NCBI GenBank assembly: GCA_013329165.1 | Contig: DUKV01000058.1 | Span: forward strand, 2,296 to 50,279 | Source of the DNA: Methanocalculus sp. | Lineage (GTDB): Archaea > Halobacteriota > Methanomicrobia > Methanomicrobiales > Methanocorpusculaceae | Reading direction: 5' to 3' | DNA length: 47,984 nucleotides | Part shown: piece after piece, positions 35,511 to 44,869 of the stretch | Position numbering within the stretch: position 1 is the first letter of the stretch | Layout: the number at the start of each line of letters is the position of its first letter | Notes under the pieces: generated by a model | Databases searched by the model: none | The model's input: the letters and a program-made list of their open reading frames with translations, nothing else | Told to the model about the DNA's origin: nothing | Made by a program: the position numbers and the translations under genes

Positions 35511-36911
35511 ATGAGGCTTGTAATGAAATTTGGCGGCACATCGGTCGGTGATGAGAAGGGTATCGCCCGCGTGGTTGATATCCTGAAAGCCCATCGGGAG
35601 AGAGGAGATGAACTTGCGGTTGTCGTATCAGCGATGACCGGTGTGACAGATCAGCTCATCGCCACTGCAGAGGAGGTCGTCACCTCATCAGAGAACCCCC
35701 CGATTGAGCAGCTTCTCCATGCGCTCAAATCACGGCATATGAAGGCACTCGAGGTGGTTGCCCCGGATTCGCTTGAGGAACTCGGGGTGTACATTGATGA
35801 TCGACTTTTGAAACTGAAACATATCTTAACAGCGCTCCATACGCTCAGGGAACTGACCCCCAGATCGCGGGATTATATCCTTTCATTTGGTGAACGGCTC
35901 TCTGCCCCCGTCGTCTCGGCGGCACTGAACCAGGCGGATATCCCGTCTGTGGTGCTTGATGGGTGTGAGGCGGGTATCATCACAAACTCCTGCCATGGGG
36001 GGGCGGTTGCCCTTCCCGAAAGCTACACCCGGATCAAGAGCCGGGTTGCTCCCCTGTTATCTGATTGTGTCCCGGTGATCATGGGATATATGGGATGCAG
36101 CGAACATGGGTATGTGACCACCCTCGGCAGGAGCGGCTCAGACTACACCGGATCGATCATCGGTGCCGGGATTAATGCGGATGAGATCTGGATCTGGACC
36201 GATGTCGATGGCGTGATGACGACAGATCCACGAATGATCCCAGAAGCACGGGTGATACCCTCCATATCATTCCTTGAGATGATGGAGCTCTCCTATTTCG
36301 GTGCAAAGGTGCTTCACCCGAAATCGATCGAACCGGCGATGATGAGCGATATCATGGTCCGTGTAAAGAATACCTTCAATGCGTCTGCCGCAGGTACAGC
36401 CGTTGTCCAGACGGCACACCGCGAGAAACGTGTTGTCAAGGCGATCTCGATCATCAGGAAGGTGGCGCTCCTTACGATCGGCGGTGCACAGATGGCAGGG
36501 CGCCCCGGTGTTGCGAGGGCAATCTTCACAGCGCTTGCAGAACGCGAGGTGAATGTGATGCTCATCTCACAGGGGTCGTCTGAAGCGAATATCACCCTCG
36601 TGATCGATGAGGATCATCTGATGAATGCAATCGAAGGTCTCGATGAGATTAAGAAACGCGGATATGTCCGTGAGATCAGCTTTGACAAGGATATCGTCGC
36701 GATTGCCGTTGTCGGTGCAGGGATGGCGGGCACCCCCGGCACGAGCGGGAGGATCTTCTCTGCTCTTGGAGAGGCAGGGGTGAATGTGATGATGATCACC
36801 CAGGGCTCATCTGAAGTGAATGTCTCGTTTGTTGTGAAGGAAGGGGATGGCCAGCGGGCCGTTAAGGTGCTCCATGACGAGTACCGCTTATCGGAGGCAT
36901 GTAATGAGTAA
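35511..36911 (+). CDS. lysC: aspartate kinase
   Basis: A 466-residue aspartokinase, the first step of lysine, threonine and methionine synthesis; aspartyl phosphate also leads to the semialdehyde used for homocysteine in methanogens. Motifs are MKFGGTSVGD at the N-terminus, SFGERLSAP, GRSGSDYTGS, and two C-terminal ACT domains (LTIGGAQMAGRPGVA and AVVGAGMAGTPGTSG), each with an LISQGSSEANI-type end, so allosteric control by an amino acid is likely. ATG 35511 has GGTGAG six bases ahead. The stop overlaps the purM start by eight bases. Confidence 0.94.
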   Translation: MRLVMKFGGTSVGDEKGIARVVDILKAHRERGDELAVVVSAMTGVTDQLIATAEEVVTSSENPPIEQLLHALKSRHMKALEVVAPDSLEELGVYIDDRLLKLKHILTALHTLRELTPRSRDYILSFGERLSAPVVSAALNQADIPSVVLDGCEAGIITNSCHGGAVALPESYTRIKSRVAPLLSDCVPVIMGYMGCSEHGYVTTLGRSGSDYTGSIIGAGINADEIWIWTDVDGVMTTDPRMIPEARVIPSISFLEMMELSYFGAKVLHPKSIEPAMMSDIMVRVKNTFNASAAGTAVVQTAHREKRVVKAISIIRKVALLTIGGAQMAGRPGVARAIFTALAEREVNVMLISQGSSEANITLVIDEDHLMNAIEGLDEIKKRGYVREISFDKDIVAIAVVGAGMAGTPGTSGRIFSALGEAGVNVMMITQGSSEVNVSFVVKEGDGQRAVKVLHDEYRLSEACNE

Positions 36912-37896
36912 TGCAACCTACCGTGATGCCGGTGTCGATATCGATCTTGAAGCAGAAGCAGTAAAAGCGCTGATAGGATCGCTCACATTTCGCCGGAAAG
37001 GAGAGTTTGGGATGGCGGGTGATCTCGGCCATTTTGCAGGCCTCATCGATTTTGGACCCTATCTCCTCGCCCTTGCAACCGACGGTGTCGGCACCAAGAT
37101 GCTGGTTGCCGATGCCCTCTCGGACTGGTCAACGGTCGGGATCGATTGTATCGCGATGAATGTGAACGATCTCTATGTGATGAACCTTGAACCCGTTGCA
37201 TTTGTCGATTATATCGCGACAGATTCCCTTGATCCTTCAAAGATGAAGGAGATCGGATCCGGTCTGAACGAGGGGGCCCGGCAGGCAGATATGAATATCG
37301 TCGGGGGCGAGACTGCAACCCTCAAAGGGCTTGTGAACGGCCTGGATCTCGCAGGTACCTGCCTTGGTGTTCAGAAACGGGAGAAGGTGATCACCGGATC
37401 AGCCGTTGCTCCCGGGGATCTGATCGTCGGCCTGCCATCAAGTGGCGTCCATTCGAATGGTTTTTCACTTGCCCGGAAGATCGCCCTTGAAAACGGTGGT
37501 TATGATGCAGTTCTCTCTGATGGCAGATCTGTTGGTGAAGCCCTCCTCACCCCCACCCGGATCTATGCCGAGGTGCTCTCCATCTGTCGTGCCTGCGAGG
37601 TGCATGGGATGTGCCATGTGACAGGTGGCGGGCTGCTGAACTTCCTCAGGGTCGGGCCGTTCGGCTTCAGTTTCGATGACCCGATGCCGGTTCCTGGGAT
37701 CTTCTCCTGGCTCGCAGAGAAAGGAAATGTCACCGAAGAAGAGCTTTACCGGACCTTCAATATGGGGATGGGCTATGCGGTAATCGTCCCGGAGGCGAGT
37801 GCCAAAACTATCCTGAAGATAGCTCCCGGCTCAGCTGTTGTCGGGCGTGTTGTTCCTGAGCGTGGCATCTGGCTGAAGGGAAGAGAGATCAGATAA
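36904..37896 (+). CDS. purM: phosphoribosylformylglycinamidine cyclo-ligase
   Basis: A 330-residue AIR synthetase of purine synthesis that closes the imidazole ring using ATP. Signatures are TYRDAGVDIDLE at the start, ATDGVGTKML, CIAMNVNDL, VGGETATL, GLPSSGVHSNGFSLAR and HVTGGGLLNFL. ATG 36904 lies within the end of the aspartate kinase gene, with GGAGG six bases ahead, so the two genes are coupled although their pathways differ. A T-run at 37946-37951 after the gene is a likely terminator. Confidence 0.96.
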   Translation: MSNATYRDAGVDIDLEAEAVKALIGSLTFRRKGEFGMAGDLGHFAGLIDFGPYLLALATDGVGTKMLVADALSDWSTVGIDCIAMNVNDLYVMNLEPVAFVDYIATDSLDPSKMKEIGSGLNEGARQADMNIVGGETATLKGLVNGLDLAGTCLGVQKREKVITGSAVAPGDLIVGLPSSGVHSNGFSLARKIALENGGYDAVLSDGRSVGEALLTPTRIYAEVLSICRACEVHGMCHVTGGGLLNFLRVGPFGFSFDDPMPVPGIFSWLAEKGNVTEEELYRTFNMGMGYAVIVPEASAKTILKIAPGSAVVGRVVPERGIWLKGREIR

Positions 37897-37943
37897 ACCC
37901 TCCCTGAAATTCCTTTTATTACGATTCAGCCATCCCGCCATAC

Positions 37944-37956
37944 TCTTTTTTCTTCT
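37944..37956 (+). terminator. T-rich terminator after purM
   Basis: TCTTTTTTCTTCTC on the plus strand, about 50 bases past the purM stop and ahead of the NYN gene, of the type used by archaeal RNA polymerase. A shorter CCTTTTATT lies at 37911-37920. Confidence 0.4.
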
Positions 37957-38007
37957 CCCCCGTGAGAGTAACAGGAAGGAAATACTGCGTCTTCTGGGAT
38001 TGATACT

Positions 38008-39231
38008 ATGGAAAAGGAACGTGTTGTCGAACAGGGGGATCTCTTCTGCGCCATCTATCTCGATTACGAGAACCTTGCAGTCTCTGCGGGGCAGTCCTAT
38101 CCTGCACTGGATGCCCCGCTCTCCCTCGGCCCGATCATCGATTATGCTGCATCGCTTGGGGATATCTGCATCAGGAAAGCCTATGCGGACTGGTCGGTGG
38201 GTGAGTGTGCGGCTGATGTGAAGAAGCTCGTCAAGTACGGGTTTGAGATGCGGCATCTCCCGCAGACGAGTGCCCGCGGGAAGAATGGTGCGGATATGGA
38301 TATGGCGCTTGATCTCCTCGAGGATATGATCCTGCTCCCACATATCGGCCTTTTTATCATCGGGTCAGGCGACACCGATTTCATCCCCCTGATCCGCAGG
38401 CTCCGTGCACGGGGAAAGATGGTCTATGTGATGGGTTTTGATAATTCTGTCGGGAGCGTCATCAAGGAGAACTGTACGAAGTTCCAGTCGCTTGACGAGC
38501 TCCTCGGCCTGAATGCCTCTTCCGGCATTGATCCCACACTGGATGACGATCCGGCGCTTATCGAAGGTGACAGGATCGCAGCACGCGAACTGCTGATCCG
38601 GTTTGTGAAGATGAGAACCGATGAAGGTCCGGTGTTTCTGTCGGATCTGAAGAACCAGCTGATCAGGATCAATCCTGCCTTCTCGGAGAAGAAGATCGGT
38701 TTCTCCTCCTTCAAGAAGTTCATTGAATCGCTCGAAGGTGATGTGGTGGAGGGGATCATCACTGACCGGAGAACCGGCCATCCCCTTGTTACCTTCCGCG
38801 AGCTGGATGAGATCAATTCCGTCCATGTCGATGCAGATGAATGCCTGGCGACCTGCTTAAACTCCCGCCTCCGGTTCATCGGGGACCGGGCTGTCCGGAC
38901 CCAGATCTTTGAGCAGATCCTTGCTCTCTTCAAGGACAGGCGGCCACGATCCATCCATGAGATGGCTGCTGCCATCCACCCGAAGATAGACCAGTCGGTC
39001 TCAAAAGCAACATTAAACCGTGTTCTCTTCGGACTTGGAGGAGAGGGACGGGTCTTTTCGTACTACCGGAAGGATCCGATGGTTCCTCCGATCGATTCAC
39101 CCCAGGTTTTGAACGAGTCTGTCAGGACCGTTGCCGATATCGAGGTGGTCTACCTCGCTTCGGCCCGCGAAGCTGTTAAACGGATCTTCCCGGATATGGA
39201 TGATGCCGAGGTTGAACGGGTTGTCAGGTGA
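38008..39231 (+). CDS. NYN-domain ribonuclease-like protein with LOTUS/OST-HTH domain
   Basis: A 407-residue protein. Residues ~10-170 form a NYN (PIN-like) domain with acidic residues D19 (YLDYENL), D96/D98/D102 (GADMDMALD) and D122/D124 (GSGDTDF), the expected Mg-dependent RNase active site. Residues ~195-270 resemble an OST-HTH/LOTUS RNA-binding domain (FLSDLKNQLIR to FKKFIESL). A further winged-helix-like region covers ~285-365. The combination parallels eukaryotic MARF1/Limkain and bacterial LabA-type proteins. It is monocistronic. RNA target unknown. Confidence 0.88.
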   Translation: MEKERVVEQGDLFCAIYLDYENLAVSAGQSYPALDAPLSLGPIIDYAASLGDICIRKAYADWSVGECAADVKKLVKYGFEMRHLPQTSARGKNGADMDMALDLLEDMILLPHIGLFIIGSGDTDFIPLIRRLRARGKMVYVMGFDNSVGSVIKENCTKFQSLDELLGLNASSGIDPTLDDDPALIEGDRIAARELLIRFVKMRTDEGPVFLSDLKNQLIRINPAFSEKKIGFSSFKKFIESLEGDVVEGIITDRRTGHPLVTFRELDEINSVHVDADECLATCLNSRLRFIGDRAVRTQIFEQILALFKDRRPRSIHEMAAAIHPKIDQSVSKATLNRVLFGLGGEGRVFSYYRKDPMVPPIDSPQVLNESVRTVADIEVVYLASAREAVKRIFPDMDDAEVERVVR

Positions 39232-39270
39232 AAGAGTATAGTTTTCCTGAATGAGATCGGCTGATCTCCC

Positions 39271-40317
39271 TCATATCCTGCGATATGATCCCTTCGGGAT
39301 ATGGATGGCGAAACGGGCGCCCTTGCCGGGGATCCCCTCTTCGGTGATGCTCATCCCGGTGATTGAGAGGATCTCGCGTGAGAGGAAGAGTCCAAACCCG
39401 GTATTGGTATAGTATTCTCTCACAAATATCGCCTCTTTCTTATCTTCCGGAACTCCCGATCCATCATCATCACAGAGAATGGCGATTCCATCATCTTCAG
39501 TCCTTGTCGAGAAGGCGATACGGGTGATCTCCCCGCCATGTCGGATGGCGTTCTCGATTAAGTTGTAAAAGACCCTCTCGATGAGTGGATCGGCATAACA
39601 TTCGATCTCCGGTACATTGATCTCTAATGTTATTCCTGTCAGGTTCAGCTGGGTTGAGGCATTTTCCACCAGATTCCTGATACGATACCAGCGCGGTTCG
39701 GTGATCCCGACATTCTGGTAATCACGCGTGAACTCGATCTGCCGCTGGATCGTCTTTGCCTGGGCAAGCGATTTCTGAATGAACTCCTCTGTTGACGGTG
39801 TTGCCTCTTCCATGGCAAAATCCAGGTATCCAAGGAGGGCGGTTACCGAGTTGAGGATATCATGCCGGGTGATGCTTGAGAGGAGGTTTAATTTGGTATT
39901 GGCAAGGCGGATCGCCTCTTCTGCCTTCTTCCAGGGATCGAAGTTGATCACAATTCCGGTGAGGGTTGCCGGGCTCCCGTCAGGATTCCGCTTCGTGATC
40001 ATCCCCCGGTCATAATACCAGAGGTACCCTCCATCTACCGTTTTTATCCTGTATTCGGCCTCATACAATGCTTTTTTACCGGTGAGATGATCCCGCATGG
40101 CATCCATTGTCTTCTCATGGTCATCGGGATGAATCAGATCGGTGATCTCATAGACGGTATTGGGAAAAACTGATGGGTCATACCCGAGCATCGTTGCCTT
40201 TTCAGGGCTGTAATCGACGTGTCCGGTTGCAACATCCCATATCCACCATGCAAGACTTCCTGCGGCAAGTGCTGTTTCGATATGTGTTTCGCCAGTATCT
40301 CCTTTCTTCTCATCCAT
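39271..40317 (-). CDS. single-PAS sensor histidine kinase
   Basis: A 348-residue soluble kinase with one PAS domain (~14-128), DHp acceptor H152 in ITRHDILNS, and HATPase_c (~235-345) with ENAIRHG, DDDGSGVP and NTGFGLFLSREIL. It has no membrane segment and no adjacent receiver. The PAS unit (AAGSLAWWIWD, LIHPDDHEKTMDAMRDHL) is strikingly like the AGGLAWWEMD unit of the giant PAS/GAF protein, evidence of domain duplication, and the kinase core is paralogous to that of the kinase at 28756-30663. Confidence 0.93.
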   Translation of the reverse strand: MDEKKGDTGETHIETALAAGSLAWWIWDVATGHVDYSPEKATMLGYDPSVFPNTVYEITDLIHPDDHEKTMDAMRDHLTGKKALYEAEYRIKTVDGGYLWYYDRGMITKRNPDGSPATLTGIVINFDPWKKAEEAIRLANTKLNLLSSITRHDILNSVTALLGYLDFAMEEATPSTEEFIQKSLAQAKTIQRQIEFTRDYQNVGITEPRWYRIRNLVENASTQLNLTGITLEINVPEIECYADPLIERVFYNLIENAIRHGGEITRIAFSTRTEDDGIAILCDDDGSGVPEDKKEAIFVREYYTNTGFGLFLSREILSITGMSITEEGIPGKGARFAIHIPKGSYRRI

Positions 40318-40414
40318 TTCTAAACCTGCCTGATGCTACTGTATCTGAGGCGGCATAGATAATGTATTCGCTAAAAGAGGAGATGGTGCAGTCAGTCTGT
40401 TCTGTACAATCCGA

Positions 40415-41992
40415 TCATCGCCGGGTCTTCTTCTTCCCTTTAGCCTTCACACTCTCTGCTTTCCGCCGTTTCACTGCCTTCTTTGTCTCCCGTCTTGCTT
40501 CAGGCACGGCGGCCTGCTCCCCCTCCGGCAACTCTCCTTCGATCAGCTCAACCGAGGATTCTTTGGTCAGGAGCAGGTGGTATGCATCGTATTTTTTGTG
40601 GTGCCTGACAAGCACCCGGTTGAACCTGAGAACCGATCCATAGGCTGCCTGCCGGAGTGCTGCATTCTCTTCGGTTGTGTGGTAGGCGGGGAGGGCTGCA
40701 TATGTCTCTCGTTTTCCGGTGCCGTCACAGATCCGGTAGAGGAAAGTGCCGGAATCGCCGATGTTCTCTGAGATCTTTGATGCGATGATATTGATCTTCT
40801 TCTCTTCATGGCGCTGGAGGCGGGATATCCGTTCGGCTTTGGTGCCGGGTGGCACGCGGTATTGGATCTTCTTCCTCCCATCTTTTCTGTGGATCGCAAA
40901 TGCGGTCTTGATATCGGTGTTATAGAACCGGAACGGCTCATCGCCTGCTGCCACTGCATTCATCAGCCGGGTTGGTGCCACCTCGGGAAGAGCGATGAAG
41001 CTCCAGCACCGCTCCACCTGGCAGGGCACGCCCCGGATATCATTGCAGGGGGCATATATCGGAAGGCCACGTTCTTTCAGGCGACGGGAGAGATCGCGGA
41101 GGGCGGTTGCATTTGCGAGATCGGCGGGCTCGCAGATGAGGAGCGTCCCGTTCTCCCGGAGTCTTCCGGCAAGCCGCATGACGGTCTCTTCACGGACTGC
41201 CGGGTCATGAATCTCATTGAGCACATTGGCAGAGACGATCAGGTCAAAGGGGCCTTCAGGGAGGGGTGATTTCGGGTTGGTGATATCGGTTGCCGATGGC
41301 GGGAGTGCAGTTATTCCTCTGTCCGTCTCTACACCGGGTATTGCAATCTGCTTATATGCCTCGATGAACTCGCCTGCCTGCTCGATCGCATGGACTGTTG
41401 CCCGGCACCCCGGCATATCATGTAAGAGTGAGGCAAGAGCGAGCGTCACCGTTCCCGGACCGGATCCGACATCAAGAACCGCCATCCTCTGCGGGAGGAG
41501 GCCGTCACTCATCAGTTCCCGGAGGAGATGGCGCATCTGGATGTAATAGACCGGAAAATGGTAGGCGAGATAGGCGAAGATGCTGTATCCGGTTGTGTAC
41601 CTGATGACCCGGTCATCCCCTTCTTTCCAGTAGGTATCTTTCTGGGCGATGACCGCCTCCCGTATCCGTTCCAGGGTGGCAGGATCGCTCCAGGGTTTTC
41701 CGGTTTTTGCGGTGATGAACGATTCTATGGCAGTCTGTATGGGAGATTCAACCTTCCGTTCCTCAGGTGAAGCCGGAGGCAGGCAGGGCACCTGGTTCTT
41801 CCACCTGATGATTAGATCCAGATCATCCTTTACCATCTCGCACCCGCATTCCGGGAGGAGGGGGAGGATCTCATTGAGTATGTGTTGATGGCCCCGTGGA
41901 TCGGTCGCCTCTGCAAAGAAGGAACTGAGTGAAAATTCCGGCCGCTCTTCAGTCCAACGGATGAATCTTCTTTGAATCGTCTCGTCTGTCAT
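40415..41992 (-). CDS. Rsm22/METTL17-like rRNA methyltransferase family protein
   Basis: A 525-residue SAM-dependent methyltransferase-fold protein of the Rsm22 family, linked to small ribosomal subunit assembly in mitochondria. The AdoMet motif is VLDVGSGPGTVTLAL near residue 173, followed by the LIVSANVLNEI post-motif. A cysteine cluster, APCNDIRGVPCQVERCWSF, matches the Fe-S-binding region described for METTL17/Rsm22. The C-terminus is lysine- and arginine-rich (KKAVKRRKAESVKAKGKKK), suiting rRNA binding. Methyltransferase activity is not proven for the family. Confidence 0.85.
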   Translation of the reverse strand: MTDETIQRRFIRWTEERPEFSLSSFFAEATDPRGHQHILNEILPLLPECGCEMVKDDLDLIIRWKNQVPCLPPASPEERKVESPIQTAIESFITAKTGKPWSDPATLERIREAVIAQKDTYWKEGDDRVIRYTTGYSIFAYLAYHFPVYYIQMRHLLRELMSDGLLPQRMAVLDVGSGPGTVTLALASLLHDMPGCRATVHAIEQAGEFIEAYKQIAIPGVETDRGITALPPSATDITNPKSPLPEGPFDLIVSANVLNEIHDPAVREETVMRLAGRLRENGTLLICEPADLANATALRDLSRRLKERGLPIYAPCNDIRGVPCQVERCWSFIALPEVAPTRLMNAVAAGDEPFRFYNTDIKTAFAIHRKDGRKKIQYRVPPGTKAERISRLQRHEEKKINIIASKISENIGDSGTFLYRICDGTGKRETYAALPAYHTTEENAALRQAAYGSVLRFNRVLVRHHKKYDAYHLLLTKESSVELIEGELPEGEQAAVPEARRETKKAVKRRKAESVKAKGKKKTRR

Positions 41993-42082
41993 CTGATCCT
42001 CATGTACATTCGGATTGCAGTGATGATGAAACCCACCGATGGGTAAGGAAGTTGTCGGGAGTGTGGGATCTCTGAATGTTAC

Positions 42083-43303
42083 TCAGATCAGCGCCACAGC
42101 AACCCCAAACACCACACACCCGGCAGCGGCAAGCGGGATCGTGAATGTCTTCACCGTCTCTGCCACGCTCTGCTGTGCTGTTCTGTTCACGAGCCAGAAG
42201 AAGGGATCGCTGGCATAGCTGATCACCATGGTTCCGGCGGCGATCATCAGAAAGAGTGCAGATGCCGGGATCAGGTCAGGGATCGCAGTTCCCGCGATGA
42301 TATCCGCGGTGATGACGGCGGTGACGAGCCGGGAGCCCTGTGCAGTCTGGATAAAACATGCCAGGATGAAGGGGATGATGGCAAGCGGGATGATCGTTTC
42401 GAGGAGGCCGGCAGCATCTGCGGGGAACGAACTTGCAGCGATCACCCCGCCGAGGGCACCGGCACCACAGAGGTCAAAGATGATAACGCCTGCATGTTTC
42501 GTCCCATCGCCGACCGCCTCTGTACGCAGCGTTCTGGTGATCAGCAGCACCGAAAGTGCCGCTCCTGCGAGGAGGGCAACAGGCAGGATCGCTTTTGCTC
42601 CCACAGAGGGCAACAGGAACCCGATTACGATGATTGCGACAGGCAGGATGAGGGGGGCCCATGCAGCGGCTCTTCCAATGGTCTCTTTTACTTCCTCCTG
42701 CGGCTCATCGTTTCGGATCCCACGCCCGGGAAGAAGAACGATCATCAGGGAGAGAAGGATCAGGGAGAGGGGGATTGTCAGGGGGTTCAGTCCGGGATCG
42801 GTTGAAAATACCTCTATGAGCGTGACCATCACCGGCGCCGGTGCGATCAGGACAAAGGAGAGGACTGATCCACAGGCGATGAGGGAGAGCAGTGCCCCTG
42901 CCCTCTTGGCATCTGCTGTTCTGCCTTTCATCAGGGGTGCAAGGACGAGGAATGGAGTGATCGCGCACATAAACGGGACAGCGAGGAGCCATCCGGCAAG
43001 GCCCGCATGCACCGCCGGACGCCGTGAGATGATGGCGAGATCTGATTGTATCTTCGCAATTGCTCCCCCTTTCACCAATGAAAAGGCGATGATCGACCCT
43101 CCCCAGACTGCGACACCAAGGATCGCAAAGATCCGTCCGGCACCGGCACTCGCAGTATCGATGACCATCTCAAAAGGAAGTCCGGCAAGTATGCCGTACA
43201 TGATTGCAGCGCCAAAGAGGACCGGAAACGGAGGTATTCTGAAATACGCGGTGGCGATTGTTACCGCAAGAATGCAGATGAGAAAAGCGGAGAGGGTCTC
43301 CAC
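42083..43303 (-). CDS. DUF401/GntP-like integral membrane permease
   Basis: A 406-residue protein with about ten hydrophobic helices (for example LSAFLICILAVTIATAYF, VAVWGGSIIAFSLVKGG, LILLSLMIVLLPG). Its layout resembles the ion transporter superfamily, including DUF401 and gluconate:H+ symporter-like proteins of archaea. No substrate can be read from it. Its start lies seven bases from the stop of the ZPR1-like gene on the same strand, so it is probably co-transcribed with it. The family call is moderate; that it is a transporter is nearly certain. Confidence 0.72.
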   Translation of the reverse strand: METLSAFLICILAVTIATAYFRIPPFPVLFGAAIMYGILAGLPFEMVIDTASAGAGRIFAILGVAVWGGSIIAFSLVKGGAIAKIQSDLAIISRRPAVHAGLAGWLLAVPFMCAITPFLVLAPLMKGRTADAKRAGALLSLIACGSVLSFVLIAPAPVMVTLIEVFSTDPGLNPLTIPLSLILLSLMIVLLPGRGIRNDEPQEEVKETIGRAAAWAPLILPVAIIVIGFLLPSVGAKAILPVALLAGAALSVLLITRTLRTEAVGDGTKHAGVIIFDLCGAGALGGVIAASSFPADAAGLLETIIPLAIIPFILACFIQTAQGSRLVTAVITADIIAGTAIPDLIPASALFLMIAAGTMVISYASDPFFWLVNRTAQQSVAETVKTFTIPLAAAGCVVFGVAVALI

Positions 43304-43309
43304 GCCTGC

Positions 43310-43834
43310 TCACTCCTCTTCAGGAATAAATGGCGCACTTCTCGCCTTATCTGATAGTATTGCACTGTTCCCTGAAGGATCCTCGATGATCAGGGTGAAT
43401 GGAATCTCTCCGTCTTTTGCATGAGCGAGGGTTTCAATCCCGTCAAGTGCAGCCCGCCGTTCATCATCATCGGCTGAGAGGAGGGTCGTTCTGATCGCAT
43501 CCTCAACCCGTACCAAGACCCCCTCGATATTCGAGACGAACCCCTGGCATGCAGGGCCGGGGCTGATCGATATGCCCAGCTCCGGTATCTCGATAGTTGC
43601 CGAGGTTGATCTGGCGACGCGGGTGGAGAGATCCTCTGCTGATTGAACATCATACTCGTATCGTATCGGCCCGCGATCTGCCAGGATCATCGTATCTGTC
43701 AGACGAAAACCGCATGCCTCACAGAGGCCGCACATTATGAGAATATCAGAGAAGAATGGGATATTCTCGGTCTGGTAAATGTATTCTATCTCTTCTCCAC
43801 AGAGCGGGCAGGGGCCGGAGAGGGCCTGCTTCAC
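43310..43834 (-). CDS. ZPR1-type zinc finger protein
   Basis: A 174-residue archaeal ZPR1-domain protein: a four-cysteine zinc finger (CPLCGEE and CGLCEACGF) and a beta-rich domain (ADRGPIRYEYDVQSAEDL; PGPACQGFVSNIEGVL). Eukaryotic ZPR1 binds elongation factor eEF1A and is reported to act as its folding chaperone; archaeal members have a single copy and might serve aEF1A, which is inference. Its start is one base from the sepF stop. Confidence 0.88.
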   Translation of the reverse strand: MKQALSGPCPLCGEEIEYIYQTENIPFFSDILIMCGLCEACGFRLTDTMILADRGPIRYEYDVQSAEDLSTRVARSTSATIEIPELGISISPGPACQGFVSNIEGVLVRVEDAIRTTLLSADDDERRAALDGIETLAHAKDGEIPFTLIIEDPSGNSAILSDKARSAPFIPEEE

Positions 43835-44212
43835 CTAGTTACCTCCACCGATCTTCTCCCGTGAAATCTTCACCGATGTTGGTGTAATGACGACATAGCG
43901 CTGATCGCCGATGCCGATGATATCTCCGTTTACATCACGTGCAACATCTTTTAAGTCCTTCATCACCCGCTCAAAGGTGATCTTGTCGAGCTTGAGCTTC
44001 TGGATGTCAATGATCACAATGTTGTTGTTGTACACCTCGTCTTTAATTCGTGGTGTATCCTTGAGGTCGTTAATTGTTGCAATCTTGACATACATCAGAG
44101 CAGGCTCCTCCCCTGCCGCTGCATCCTCATATGCAGCGAGGTCGAGATCCATATACTCCTCTTCCTTAGGGGTCGCACCCTTTCCGCCAATGATGGAATC
44201 AAGAAATCCCAT
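43835..44212 (-). CDS. sepF: cell division protein SepF
   Basis: A 125-residue SepF, the membrane anchor and positive regulator of FtsZ in Euryarchaeota with FtsZ. The N-terminal MGFLDSIIGGKG is the amphipathic membrane-targeting helix, then an acidic linker, then the dimerising SepF core (residues ~40-120: MYVKIATINDLKD, NNIVIIDIQKLKLD, IGIGDQRYVVITP). It is followed at once by the ZPR1-like gene and preceded by the PUA protein, 37 bases away. Confidence 0.95.
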   Translation of the reverse strand: MGFLDSIIGGKGATPKEEEYMDLDLAAYEDAAAGEEPALMYVKIATINDLKDTPRIKDEVYNNNIVIIDIQKLKLDKITFERVMKDLKDVARDVNGDIIGIGDQRYVVITPTSVKISREKIGGGN

Positions 44213-44249
44213 GTAGAATCCTTTCTATTGGTAGTTATTAATTGTATCC

Positions 44250-44747
44250 TTATATCTCCAGGTTCCAGATGGCGTCGCCCACATAATGGATATTCTTCGC
44301 AATCTTCCCCTTCTCCATTGCGCGAATCTCATCTGCGTCATAGAGTGCGATGACAACTGCAAGCGGCTTTCCATGCCGTTCCTCAACGATTAACGCAGGT
44401 TCGCCCTTCCTGACATCATCTGTCACCGAGACGACACCGGGGCGCATCACATCGGCGCCATTGACCATGAACGAGACGGCACCTGAATCAACCGTGATCC
44501 GTCGGGAGCTAAATGGCCTGGTATGCGCTCCTCTCAGGGTGGGAAAAGCCCATTCATCGCGTGAAATCAGGAGTGGTTTTTTGTCAATCAGAAAGACCGA
44601 GAGATCTGCATCGGTCTCGGCACGTTCGATGGATGTGGTGTCAAAGAGTGACGCCTCCTCTCCAAGCGCTCGTTCGAGCATCTTTTTTATCCCGGCAACC
44701 TGACTCTTTTTAATTGCATGCCGTTTCCGGATTGTGATATCAGCCAT
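44250..44747 (-). CDS. MCTS1-like PUA domain RNA-binding protein
   Basis: A 165-residue protein with an N-terminal DUF1947-like part (IRKRHAIKKSQVAGIKKML) and a C-terminal PUA domain (GADVMRPGVVSVTDDVRKG to AVVIALYDADEI), the layout of archaeal homologues of MCTS1/MCT-1. The eukaryotic protein works with DENR in ribosome recycling and re-initiation; the archaeal role is inferred to be translational. It is divergent from the LSm gene, with a 122-base promoter region between them. Confidence 0.9.
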   Translation of the reverse strand: MADITIRKRHAIKKSQVAGIKKMLERALGEEASLFDTTSIERAETDADLSVFLIDKKPLLISRDEWAFPTLRGAHTRPFSSRRITVDSGAVSFMVNGADVMRPGVVSVTDDVRKGEPALIVEERHGKPLAVVIALYDADEIRAMEKGKIAKNIHYVGDAIWNLEI

Positions 44748-44869
44748 GATGGATTCTCCTGTACTATCCTCTCCCAGATAACTAAAGGATTTCCTGCTGG
44801 TTGCGCTATCTTTAAGTGAGACTGGGGCGCATATATGGTAACTCTCCAGGGAGATGCAAAGGGATTTTT

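Noticed and set aside
42228..43424. 398-codon plus-strand frame opposite the GntP-like permease
   Set aside because: It is low-complexity, rich in Arg, Ala, Pro and Ser, and mirrors the membrane protein's codons. No motif or ribosome site is visible.
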